Positions 10,920-22,000 of a DNA stretch of 34,018 nucleotides are shown piece by piece. Location: the NCBI GenBank assembly GCA_964058805.1, contig CAXKVV010001074.1, positions 1 to 34,018 on the forward strand, in the 5' to 3' direction. The translations under genes were made by a program, and so were the position numbers. Source of the stretch: Schoenoplectus triqueter. Taxonomy: Eukaryota > Streptophyta > Magnoliopsida > Poales > Cyperaceae. The notes under the pieces are model-generated. The model made no database searches. It was not told the DNA's origin and saw only the letters and a list, made by a program, of their open reading frames with translations. Within the stretch, counting starts at the first letter, position 1. The number at the start of each line of letters is the position of its first letter.

Positions 10920-11135
10920 TGCAAATTTTTACAAGTAACAATATTCTCTGGCCAAATTGATCGCACATAATTTTTTACTAGTAAATTAATTATGCAATTT
11001 TTTTATCAGCAATAATATATTCTGACCGAACTGTTCGCATGTAATTTTTTATCAGTAAATTAATTGTGCAAACTTTTACCATCAATACTATTCTCTGACC
11101 GAACTCCCTGCAATAAATTTTTACCATCTTAATTG
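10920..11135. repeat. Degenerate minisatellite, three units of about 73 bases
   Basis: Three consecutive units start TGCAAATTTTT (10920), TGCAATTTTTTT (10992) and TGCAAACTTTT (11067). Each continues with a TATTCTCTGACCGAACT-like block, a GCA step, and an AATTTTTTA..AGTAAATTAATT-like end. Period varies from 72 to 75. No function is visible. Confidence 0.75.
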
Positions 11136-11333
11136 TTTTTCAATATAACAATTATATGAAATATAATATATTTATTTACTAAGATTCAACTCATCAATAT
11201 CTTTGAGGGTAAAACATGAGGCGGATATCTGATTAATTGTCATTGAGAAAAAAATTTAATATCATGGACAATGACATAATTATGCAAAAATTCAAAAATA
11301 TGAAGTCGATAGAGAAATTTTCTTCATCGGCAT
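11136..11333. other. AT-rich spacer before the nested hAT elements
   Basis: No recognisable feature apart from the 8-bp duplication ATCGGCAT at 11326-11333 that belongs to the next element. Confidence 0.4.
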
Positions 11334-12252
11334 TAGGGCTGCACAAAAAAGCTCGGGCTCGTGGCTCGGCTCGGGCTCGAGCTAAAATGACCCGAGCTAA
11401 TTTGGCTTGAGCTAATCTGGCTCAGTAGTTAAATGAGCCGAGTTTGAGTTGGGGTCGGCTCGGCTCGTGGCTCGACTCAGCTCGAATAAAAAATAGTTTA
11501 TATTTTTTTTTGCCGAACTCTAATCCGATAACTCCTCTCTCATCATCTCTCACCATCTCACCATGTCAGCGACTTAAAGTCGTTTCTTACTCGCTCATAA
11601 TTAGATTCTTATATCTGACTCGATAGTTTTTTGTTGGTCAATCTATTCAAATTAATGCAGCAAAAATGTCATTGAAAATATAGTTTGTTGATATACCAAT
11701 TTGTAGAGGTGGCAATCGGGCGGGTCGGGTCGGGTTCGGGTTCGGGTCGGGCGGGTCGGGTCAGTTTGACTTTCTGGAAGAAATCGGGTCGGGTCAGGGT
11801 CGGGTCGGGTCGGGTCAATTTACATGTTGTGTTTTTTCAGATCGTTGATAGATTTCGATTGGATTGAAGGCCATTTGATCTCGGGTCGGGTCGGGTCGAG
11901 TTCAGGTCGGGTCGGGTCGGGTCAGTTTGACTTTCTTAAAAAATCGGGTCGGGTCGGGTTCGGGTTCGGGCGGGTCGGGCAGGTTTGTCGGGTCGGGTCG
12001 GGTTCTGCCACCTCTACCAATTTGTACCAATTATCATACCAATTTTCTAGATGTACCAACCTTATAGTTTGTAGATGTATTAAATCTAAATATCAAATTG
12101 AGTCAACGCACATGCATTGGCTCGTGAGCTAGCTCCAATAGTAACGAGCCGAGTTTGAGCTAGGTTTTTCAGCTCGAAGCGTTTCACGAGCTCGGCTCGA
12201 ATTTTCATGAGTTAAGCTCAGGTCGACTCGACTCGACTCGTTTGCAGCCCTA
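11334..12252. mobile_element. hAT-type non-autonomous element (host of a nested insertion), 919 bp
   Basis: Begins TAGGGCTGCACAAAAAAGCT and ends TTTGCAGCCCTA. It is flanked by a perfect 8-bp duplication ATCGGCAT (11326-11333 and 12253-12260), diagnostic of hAT transposition. Subterminal regions carry GGCTCGGGCTCG-type repeats on the left and their inverse CGACTCGACTCG on the right. Without the nested 313-bp element and one copy of its duplication, the original was about 600 bp. No transposase is encoded. Confidence 0.92.
11704..12016. mobile_element. Nested GGGTC-rich hAT-type element, 313 bp
   Basis: Begins TAGAGGTGGCAATCGGG and ends TGCCACCTCTA, with a perfect 8-bp duplication CCAATTTG (11696-11703 and 12017-12024). 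It therefore jumped into the older element at 11334-12252. Its body is mostly tandem GGGTC/GGGTTC in one orientation, interrupted by two GTTTGACTTTCT blocks. An older copy of the same family occupies 1-194 in reverse orientation. ORFs across it are only translations of the repeat. Confidence 0.93.
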
Positions 12253-13451
12253 ATCGGCATGATTATTTATTATTTGGAGTTTTTTTATTATTTTTAATAT
12301 ATATAAAAAGATATTAGTTTATTAGTTTTTTATTAGATAAAAATGTATGTTAAATTATTAATTTTTTATTTAGTATTCAATTAGTTAATGAGTTTGAATA
12401 TGATAAGCTATTATAATTCGATTATTGATACTCCCGATCAAAATTCTGTATCCACTTTTGTTTAATCATGTCAAAATTATTGAGATGATGAATACACACG
12501 TTTAAGAGAACGACACATTTAACATATGAACACTTCATATGTTGATATATATATATATATATGCTATCATCAAGCAGAAAAAAATTCTGCTTCAAAATCC
12601 TAGCCCTTCGATCACATGTCAATATTCGCTCAAATGGATCATTGATCATCGGAAAAATTCACTCAACAACAACTGGAGGCGTCCGGTACCAACCCCTTCC
12701 TTTTTTCTTTCCGATTCTCTACTCTCTTTACCCTGTGCATCATTCAAAAATTCAAAAGAGAAAGAACAGAAACTGAGAAACCCACAGTTCTTCTCCTCTC
12801 AGACCCTACGCCTCTCTCTACCTTCTGTTTTCTTTCTTCATTCTCCTCTCAGTCTCTAGGTCGATCTTGCGCTCATGCACTCGATGAAAACCTAACTTTG
12901 GTGCTTCGCTCCCCTCTGTACGCCACGCCTCTTCTTCGCTCCCCTAATTTACGTCTCTTTCTGACTTCTTTTGTCTTCGAATTTTGGTACTTGAGTCAAC
13001 CTCTTAAAACTTTGATGTATATTTTAGTTCGGTACAGTAGCGATTTTAATGCAACAAGTAAGGTACTGAGTCACTTATTGGGGAATTAGCGATTTTACTG
13101 CAATAAGTTTTCATGGTTTCTAGTACTGTAGCATTTTTATTTGAAATTGCATGATTTTGTAATAGAAGGTAAGCATGTGATTCTCTTTTCTAAGTGTTTT
13201 AAACTAATTGTTTTGTATTTTTTTAAATCTCTTGTTAATTATAGTTCATAATTGTACTGTTATTTCAAATTTTAACTGATCGTTTTGTATTTTTTTTTAA
13301 ATCTTATATAGTTGCCTAGATCTTGTGGTTTTTTTAGATTATATGATGAATCGATTATGATGTGATAAAAAAATGTGATTAATGATCTAATTAAAAAGTT
13401 AATTAAGAAATGAGAGGTATATTATAGCAAAGAAAATACCAGCACAACTAA
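12253..13451. other. Spacer with a pyrimidine-rich, leader-like segment
   Basis: 12545-12560 is a TA run. 12690-13000 is rich in C and T (CTCTCT, TTCTTC, CTCCTCTCAG), as seen in plant 5' leaders, and includes a possible ATG at 12876 followed within a few codons by TAA. No continuing coding sequence or conserved domain follows. It may be the orphaned 5' end of a lost gene or a transposon-captured fragment; this is only a suggestion. Confidence 0.35.
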
Positions 13452-15163
13452 GAGCATCTCCAATGCAGATGCGGTTTCTAAACGTATTTTTTTGACATGT
13501 CAGATATTTGAGAAATAGTTTCTAAAACTCAATTCTTTGCTCCAACGCTGAATCGTAATTTTTAATTCTAAAACGCTAGATAGATTACTCGCGCCAAAAG
13601 AATTTCGCTCAGTAAATAAATTTGACGCGACACACTTCATTTACGCCAAAATTAAAAGTGACCATTGTAGTCAATATAATAACAATTTAAATATGTAAAT
13701 ATATGCGTGGTTCATATGAAGAATAAACAACCTGACATTATATAGTTTATATGAAATATAAATTATACAAATCAACTTCGATGAAAACAAATAAATTTAT
13801 ATTAAATGTGTAAGTAAAATCTAATAATAGAAATTTGACATATTAAAAAAATAATTTAATCTTCAAGCTCATCTGCTCCGAAATGGTTCCAAATATCCTT
13901 CACCTATAATCTGCTCAAATTTCATATGCTATTTATTTGTGAATGTTAACAATGATGACAGTGCTAATCTTTTTACATTGTCAGGCATTAAATAACAATC
14001 AAATATAAGTTGGTACAGTGATGGCCCTTGAACGAGTACTTACTACTTTAGCTGTTGATTGGGTGATACAAATACTGAATTAGTAATATCTATTCGATCA
14101 AACATAGAATTCAACTTGAGCAAAGATTTAAGCTTATTAATGACATCACACATGCTTATCAGTGGCAACTGACAAATCAAGCCTAGGCAATTAATAAAGG
14201 TCCCTCAAGTATATATTGTTTTCTTCATTTGCATTTCACATACTATTCTTTCTTTTTCTTTTGTGGTAAATGCATAGCAATCATATTGGTACCAGACATA
14301 CAGAATATATCAGTCAAACATACTGAAGAAAAAAATAAGCAATAATATGAAAATCAACACAATAGAAAGCAGAATAGTACATATGTGTTTGGTTGAGATG
14401 TAAAATTTCCTTTTAGTTACCTGATTTTTATTGTTGCAACTGTACTTTTACCAGTCACGGAGATTTATCCAATCCATCTTAATTATCATAGGAATTTGAG
14501 GAGGTGAAGATTTGGCAACTGAATTTGTGACAATTATATTAGCTAAGGCACATATTTATAAACAAACAACTGTGTGCATATTGGATTCTTCAGCTTTATT
14601 CACACGCAGTGGACCTAAATTAAAAGAAGCAAATAATAACCATATAAAATCAGGCATATTGGTTGTGTAGTTCAATCCCTCCAAGTCCTTCCATTTTTAT
14701 CAGTAAAAATGATCGGGAACAAAAAAAAAGGAGAACAAGGTTTGAGATGAACCTTTGTAGTCTATGACGATCAGCTTTCAAACCAGGAAAGCAAGTTTCA
14801 GTGGCGGAGACACAGAAGTGAGAAGAAACTCCCTTCTTGATTGGTCAAAGAGAGAGAGAGTGCACGTGATAGAGCAAAATCACTTGAGGATGAGCGGAGA
14901 AAGAGGTGCATGAACAATAAAAAGGAGGCGGAGGTGAGAAAATAACCGAGGGGGAGAAAACAAGTCAGTGAAAATAGAAAATTCTCTCCATCGCAGGTTT
15001 TCAGCGCAATTCTAAACTGACGTGGCTATTAGAATCGAGTTTCTAAATTAGAAATCGAAGTTGTAATTTTTAAATTAAAAACTCTTTCTCCAACGCTAAA
15101 ACTTAAAATATACAATGACACATCAGATTAGAAACTCAATTAAAATCTCCATTGGAGATGCTC
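13452..15163. mobile_element. PIF/Harbinger-type non-autonomous element, about 1.7 kb
   Basis: Termini GAGCATCTCCAATGCAG and, inverted, GAGCATCTCCAATGGAG are the classic Tourist/Harbinger ends. Both sides carry the 3-bp duplication TAA (13449-13451 and 15164-15166). The ends share further subterminal blocks (GTTTCTAA, CTCCAACGCT, AATTTTTAATT). At 1.7 kb it is too long for a simple MITE, but no intact transposase or Myb-like ORF is visible in the interior, so it is probably a deletion derivative that may carry a captured fragment. Confidence 0.85.
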
Positions 15164-17077
15164 TAATTACTGCAATCTAAACAGAACCTTATTGTAGAAA
15201 GTGACTCTGGCTAAGGTAATTTTTTATTTCTCAACTTCTATTTTTACATAAGCATCGGTTGAATTTATGTGTTGTTCTGACTATATCATTTATTCTTTCA
15301 GTTAAATAGTGAGCTGCAAACTATGAAAAGTCAGGACAAATTTAGATGAATGAAACTTATGTTGCTGTGATTTAGTTTATTTAGATTATTTGAATTAATG
15401 TATTTGAATTAGTGAATTCGGATTTAGTTTAGATGAATTTGGATTTATCTTGTTCAATGAGTAGTGATATATATTAAGTTTTGGCCAATGGAGCACTTTT
15501 AAGTAATAATATTTTAGTGATTTTGATATACAACGTCTTTGTGATTAATAATAAATATTTCAAGGTTCAACTCGTGTGTATTCATCAATATGTTATATCA
15601 TGGCATTTGCCATGCCATTGACTTAGGGAGAAACTAATTTCTAAATAGTTAATGAAAATGCATATATTCGGTTAAGTTAAACAAAGAGTGAGAAAAATAG
15701 GCTATGTGGGGTAATGTGAACCTGTGGTAAGTTTTCTCAAGTGAATGTGAAGGAAATCAAATATTTGGTCCTGATATGATATTATAAGAATTTTGACATG
15801 CGAGGAGTGCCTCTGGCACATGACAATTTAATTGTAAGCAAATTATGTTAAACATATTAGGATTGATCAATCAGTTGTCAAGGTTGCAGATGAACAAACT
15901 TATAAATATCAAAAGTGCTTATTGCACGTGAACAAACATAGAAATTTCTAACAACAGTAGACAAATAGACAAGTACATGTACTCATATATACTTCTAAAA
16001 ACTAAATACCTAGTAACTCTTGTTCTTCCTTGAATACAATCTCCATGCATCTATACAAGAATAGAAAAAAAAATACAACAATCAGTTAAAATATGAAACA
16101 ACAGTATAATGGCAGCTATAATTAACAAGAAAGATGTGAATTAATTAAAGATATAAATGAACAAGCTACAATAGTAGAAGTTAGGCTTTTACCGATTATC
16201 ATAAATTAACACAGAAGTTCCACACTTTACCTCATTTACCAAATTTGTCTAAATTCAGTGATAAATTATCTCATTTACAATAATTTTCCCTTGAGTGACT
16301 TCCATGTTGTACTTTTTGTTAGTTTTGAGTTCTCAACCTCCTAATTAATCAGCACAACCTTAACATCAGAGAAACTATAACTATAATATATTTTTTATAA
16401 AAAAAAAAAAAGAACATACACTCCCATAATACATCCTGAGTCCCAATCTTCTACTCGGCAGTTCTCATCTATTACTAGGGTATTGATGGGAACCTACACA
16501 CCCGTCAAGTGCAGAATTAATAAGAACTAAAATATGCATTGATTTTCAAGTTTGCAATCGTTAATGAATAGTACGCTAGAAATTCATGAGAAGGAAATAA
16601 AGGACATGCTTGACAAATAATAGCAACATGTATAGAATTGAATTAAATAAAATTGTTCAATTAGCTTAATAGCATCAGGTACATGGTTCACAAAGGACAT
16701 GCTTGTTACTGATAAATGCTACAAGCTCTAATTGTTTACTAGTAATCTTAAAATTCAGAAAAAAAAATAGTGAGCGCCGAAAATTCAGAAATTCAACACA
16801 GTAAATCCAACTACAGAAAAATCATTGGTACTAAGAGGATGCCCAGACAATAAAATTCAAGGAATTACTTTATCTAACAAAATTTGAAGAGTGAGCTTGA
16901 AAGCTAGGGTTTGATTGCGAGCTTTAAATCGGCTTGAGGGCAAGATTTTGCATCCCATAAGATTTTCATATAAATAATTTAATGAGCATGATAAATTAAA
17001 ATTTAAAAATAATTTGATATAATTTTTGAGTTAAGCTCACGAAAGTCTTCCGTGAATTTAAGTTCACGGTATTTTTA

Positions 17078-17081
<4 letters not shown>
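15164..17081. other. AT-rich intergenic region
   Basis: No ORF of note, no recognisable transposon end and no RNA gene. A small palindrome, ATGGCATTTGCCATGCCAT, lies at about 15600-15618. Confidence 0.4.
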
Positions 17082-17112
<31 letters not shown>

Positions 17113-17506
17113 TTGCTATGGTGCTTCGCGAAGCAAAAAAAGATTTGTGCTTCGCGTCCGTATCTCGAATTTAAAAGTTCAAACGGCCGATTCAAACCGT
17201 TGAACATCATCTTCATATTGAAATATCCTTGGAGATCAAATTTTATATTTTTTTGAATTTTTTTGATATTTTTTAGATAGGTACAAAGTCGCTAGTTTTG
17301 GATGGTGCAGAAATCTTTAGATCAACAAACTTTGTACTCATTTAAAAAATAGCAAAAAATTTCAAACAAATATAAATTTGATCTCCAAGAATATTTCAAT
17401 ATAAAGATGATGTTCAACGGTTTGAAACGGCCGTTTGAACTTTTTAATTCAAGATACGGACGCGAAGCACAAATTTTTTTTTACTTCGCGAAGCACCATA
17501 GCATCA

Positions 17507-17536
<30 letters not shown>
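17082..17536. mobile_element. Long-inverted-repeat MITE (17108-17512) inside a TA microsatellite
   Basis: The element core 17108-17512 is bounded by TA runs on both sides (17082-17107 and 17510-17536). Its ends read GCTATGGTGCTTCGCGAAGC on both strands, and the inverted repeats continue for roughly 170 bases (GTCCGTATCTCGAATT, CAAACGGCCG, a GGAGATCAAATTT block, T-rich runs), so nearly the whole element can fold back. The palindrome TGCTTCGCGAAGCA marks the left tip. The flanking TA runs resemble rice Micron-type MITEs, which are known to sit in TA microsatellites. Confidence 0.85.
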
Positions 17537-17540
<4 letters not shown>

Positions 17541-17659
17541 TCATGTACATGCTCACGTGTCAAGCAATAATTCAATTCACTACTTAAAAAGAAATAAAGC
17601 AAAACGGGGTTGTCGCTTGTCACAGCGGCGAAGACATTGTAAAATTTCCAAGTTCCTAT

Positions 17660-18060
17660 TTAACATGCTTGTAAAATAGAAACACTGAGGAAATGGGGTC
17701 TATATTAATTGACCCGTACTCAAATATGCTGTCGCTCAATTCCAATGTATTTAAAGTGCATTTAAATTTGTAGTTAAAATGCATGTGAGCAAACCGGAAG
17801 ATAAAAAGTAACAAATGGTTGAATCATGACGAATGGCATGGCTCGAATCTTGAGTTGACATTTGCAATATGCTCAGCTCAGTTTAAAGGTTGGTTGCTAT
17901 ATGCTCAGCTCAGTTGCTCACCAACCAAAATATGAAAATACTAACAAATATTAAAAGTGTTTCTAAACTTTTTTTTTCTCCTTTTCTTATAGCATTTATT
18001 GAGTAATTTTCAGATTTTTTATTTTATTTGTCCAGATCTTAATGAAGGGCATAGTACAAA
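17660..18060 (+). repeat. Tandem-array block, copy B (first part)
   Basis: Colinear with copies A (4790) and C (26869): TGTAAAATAGAAACACTGAG, ATTCCAATGTATTTAAAGTG, AAAATGCATGTGAGCA, GGAAGATAAA, GAATGGCATGGCTCGAATCT, CTCACCAACCAAAATA, then the pyrimidine tract and TTTTCAGAT. Copy B also has a private direct repeat of ATATGCTCAGCTCAGTT (two copies, 36 bases apart, near 17869 and 17905). It continues at 18425-18510 after about 360 unmatched bases. Confidence 0.75.
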
Positions 18061-18510
18061 TTTAATTAATAAAGAGTATATGTATTTGAGGCATCCATTT
18101 ATTCAGTGTCTGATATAAGTAAAATGTTATATGTCTTTTATAATAATAGAGTGTGTAATAACCAAAATAGTTTTCTTTATTTTTGAAGTTCTAATTGTGC
18201 ACTTATGAGAAAGATAAATATCAAATTTTCTCAAAAACTATAAACGTATTGGATATGAAGTTATTTTTTTATATAAATAAATATTTAGTTTTTACATCAA
18301 AATAAAATTAATTAAGAACCGAAAGACAAAGAATGAATAAGACACTAGGTATAAATACACTAGCCGATTATATAATAATTATCATATTAAGAATAAAGAT
18401 ATATAGACCCTCTGAATGGCACAAATTCTTTGCGAGTAGAAACAATGAGCGCAGACTTGTCAAGATTACAACAATATATAGATACAAAATTGGAAAATAT
18501 ACCTAAGTAA
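18061..18510 (+). repeat. Unmatched insert and end of tandem-array block copy B
   Basis: 18061-18424 has no counterpart in copies A and C and may be an unrecognised insertion. 18435-18500 (AACAATGAGCGCAGACTTGT and following) matches copy A at about 5021-5095. The match is cut at 18510 by the copia element. Confidence 0.55.
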
Positions 18511-18955
18511 TGTTGAAATATAAACTTAATTATCATAATAATATTAAGTCTAGTGGAAAATAAATGAAACTTTTAGAATTCAATAATTGGCAGATTTTTA
18601 TGGCTGATTAATGAGTGAATTTGAAGGGCAAATGAAAGTGAATTTGAGTAAATGATATATGATCTGAAAGCTCTTGAAGTTTAGTTTTCAATGGTTTAAG
18701 TCTCAAGTCTTTTGGAGTTCATAATAAAAAGTTATAGCTGTTTTAGTAAATATATGTCAGCTAAAATAGCAGCTGTTTAGTATTATGTTTTAATATGAAT
18801 TTCTAGATTTTTCTTTTGTTTAGACCTATATAAAGGCTTTTAATCTGTTGTTTGCATGAGAGAGAAATATATAAGAGTTTGCAATAAAACAAAAGGCTAG
18901 TTTCATCCATCTCTTCTTTTATCTCAAAGTTTAGTATACACCATTATCTTTAACA
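18511..18955 (+). repeat. 5' LTR of the copia element
   Basis: 445 bases, TG...CA bounded. A promoter TATA-like motif, CCTATATAAAGGC, lies at 18826-18838, and the same motif occurs in the 3' LTR. Confidence 0.93.
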
Positions 18956-18958
18956 AAA

Positions 18959-18971
18959 TGGTATCAGAGCC
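18959..18971 (+). other. Primer binding site of the copia element
   Basis: TGGTATCAGAGCC, complementary to the 3' end of plant initiator methionine tRNA, three bases after the 5' LTR. Confidence 0.9.
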
Positions 18972-19056
18972 ATAGCAAACTCCGTCGTGACATCAATTGG
19001 GCAAATCTTGTTGCCACGTCTTACAAAGAATAACTATGAAAATTAGAGTATACAAA

Positions 19057-22000
19057 TAAAGGCCTTGCTCGGTGCAGAAGATGTATGGGATCTAGTTGAA
19101 AGCGGCTATAATGAGCCGAACGCCGTTACTCTTGCCGCCATGACGCCAAATCAAATGAAGGTGCTCAAAGAGACCCGCACGAGAGATAAAACTGCACTAT
19201 ATCTCCTCTTTCAAGCGGTTGATGAATCTGGCTTTGAGAATATTGCCGATGCGACAAGATCAAAAGAGACATGGGATGTTTTGGAGAAGTCCTACAAAGG
19301 TGCTGATCGAGTAAAGCAAGTTCAGCTACAAACTCTTCGCGGTGAGCTCGAGGCGATGAAAATAAAAGAGTCTGAAGGTATATCCGATTACATAACAAGG
19401 GTGTAAAGTATTTCCAATCAACTTAAGCGAAATTATGAGACTATAACCGATGCAAGAGTGGTGGAGAAGATATTATGATCTTTGATCAATGACTTTGAAA
19501 ATATGATGTGTGCTATTGAAGAGTCGAAAGACTTAGCGCAAATGACCATTGATGATCTCACAAGTTCTCTGGAGGCTCATGAACAAAGAAAGAAGAAGAA
19601 AAAATAAGAATTGCTTGAAGAAGTGTTGCAAGCGAAGGCTATACTTAAGGAAGAGAAAACAAGCCATGGTGATAGAGATAGAGTACGTGGTCGAGGTCGT
19701 GGAGGCTATAGAGGTCGTGATCACAGTAGAGGTCGCAGTCGTGGACAAGGTGAAAATGAAGAAAGAAGCAACAATAATAATAACAATATACTGGTAGAGG
19801 ACGTGGTTGTGGTAGAGGCGGTCGCTCAAATAGGTACAATGTTGATTATTATAATTGTGATAAATATAGTCATTATGCAAGCGAGTGTTATTATGAGAAG
19901 AAGGTGGAAGAAAATGCTAATTTTGTAGCAAAGGAGGAGACAGAGAATATTGATGTGGTGTTATTGGCGAATAAGGAGAATGATCTCAAAAAAGAGGATG
20001 TGTGGTATCTCGACATAAGTGCAAGCAATCATATGTGCGGATACAAGCATATGTTTATCGAGTTGAAGGAGATAGCAAATGGTCATGTTTCTTTTGGTGA
20101 TACTTCCAAAGTGCGTGTAGAATATGAAGGTAATATTTTGATTAAGTTGAAAGATGGAACACAAAAGTTTATTTCAAGTGTGTATTATGTCCCGAAAATG
20201 AAGGGTAATATTTTGAGTTTGGGATAATTATTAGAATGTGATTACACTGTGTTCATGAAAGATCGAGTTCTTTATTTATGAGACCAAAATAATCGGTTAA
20301 TTACCCAAGTTAAAATGACCAAGAATATAATGTTTAAGTTAAATTTGGTGAATATTAAAGCAACATGTTTAAAAGTTTGTGTAGAAGTCAAAAATTAGCT
20401 ATAGCATTTAAAATTTGGACACATAAATTTTGGAGGGCTAAAAGAAATGGCCAGAAAGAATATGGTGCATGGGTTATCAACAATTAATTCTCTTGATAAA
20501 TTTTTTGAAGAATGTGTGATTGGCAAGTATCTAAGGAGTAGTTTTTCAAAAGTGGCGGAATATCGAATAAAGAAACCTCTTGAATTGGTGCATACTGATA
20601 TTTATGGGTCGATCAAGCCGAGCTCAATTGATGAGAACTGATATTTTATAACTTTTATTGATGATTTCTCTCGAAAAAATTAGATTTATTTCTTGAAAGA
20701 AAAATCAGAAACTTTTAGAGTTTTTAAGATTTTTAAAGATTTTGTCGAGAAACAAAGTGATTTCTATATCAAAGTTTTGAGATCAGATAGAGGCAGTGAA
20801 TTTATTTCAGCCGTAACTCTTTTTGTGAAGAACATGATATTCGACGTCACTTGATAGTGTCATACTCACCACAACAAAATAGAGTCACGAAATATAAGAA
20901 TCGGACTATTCTCGACATGGTCCGAAGCATGCTCAAGAGTAAGAACTTGCCAAAGGAGTTTTCGGCGGAAGTAGTGGATTGTGCAGTTTACTTGCTAAAT
21001 TGGTTCAAGATAATAAGTTTGGAGTATACAACACCGTAAGAGGCTTGGAGTGGTGTCAAACTGACGGTGTCTCATTTAAAAATATTTGGTAACGAAACAT
21101 ATGCGTACATTTCGGATCAAAGACATGTGAAGTTGGATCATAAAAGCTTAAAATTGATCTTTGTTGGGTATGATGAAAAGTGTAAAGCATATAAACTTTT
21201 TTATCCTACTAATAAAAAGACGTATATTTGTTGTGATGTATAGGTAAATGAAGAAACAATGTGGGATTGGAATACAATGGTGAAATTTTATCATGAGAAG
21301 GTAAGTGATGAGATGCACATACCGATGAATATGTCAAAGTTGATATTCAACAATCATGAGGATGCACCAACAATTACAACACATGAAGCATCCTCATCGG
21401 ATGACGAGACACCAACACCAAAAACAAGAAGTATACATGACTTATACGAGACGACAAACGAGTTACATTTGGTGTGTTTTATGGCTCAAGGTGATAATAT
21501 TTCTTTTGAAGAGGCAGTTGTATATGATAAATGGCGAGCCGCTATGAATGATGAAATACGTGCAATCGAGAAAAATGACACATGAGAGCTCACTTCTCTT
21601 CCCAAAGATCATAAAATCATTGGTGTCAAATGGGTATATAAGAAAAAGGTGAACCCTCAAGGTGAAATTGAGAAATACAAAGCGAGATTGGTGGTGAAAT
21701 GCTATAAGCAACAAGTTGGTATTGATTATGAGAAGATATTTGCACTGGTGGCTCGAATGGAGACCATTCGACTTTTAATTTCTCTTGCAGCTCAATCAAA
21801 GTGGTGCATTTATCAAATGGATGTCAAGTCAGCCTTCCTTAATGATATTTTGGAGGAAGAAGTGTACAGTGAGCAACCCCCGGATATGTGAAAGAAGGTC
21901 ATGAAGGTAAAGTATTAAAAATTAAAGAAGGTCTTGTATGATTTAAAACAAGCTCCTAGAACTTGAAATACTCGGAATTGATCAATACTTTAAATCACAC

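Noticed and set aside
11685..12132. Gly/Arg/Val/Ser-rich ORFs of 60-102 codons
   Set aside because: They are readings of the GGGTC tandem repeats inside a hAT element with proven target duplications.
12422..13089. Several overlapping 60-106 codon ORFs in the pyrimidine-rich spacer
   Set aside because: Low-complexity Ser/Leu/Phe-rich translations of CT-rich DNA, with no domain or splice structure.
17800..17860. Possible tRNA-like GCTCGAATCTTGAG
   Set aside because: Resembles a T-arm core only; no acceptor stem, anticodon arm or D-arm can be drawn around it.
19533..19928. Ile/Val- or Tyr/His-rich ORFs around the gag C-terminus
   Set aside because: Alternative-frame and antisense readings of the Arg/Gly-rich repeat of the copia gag; not separate genes.
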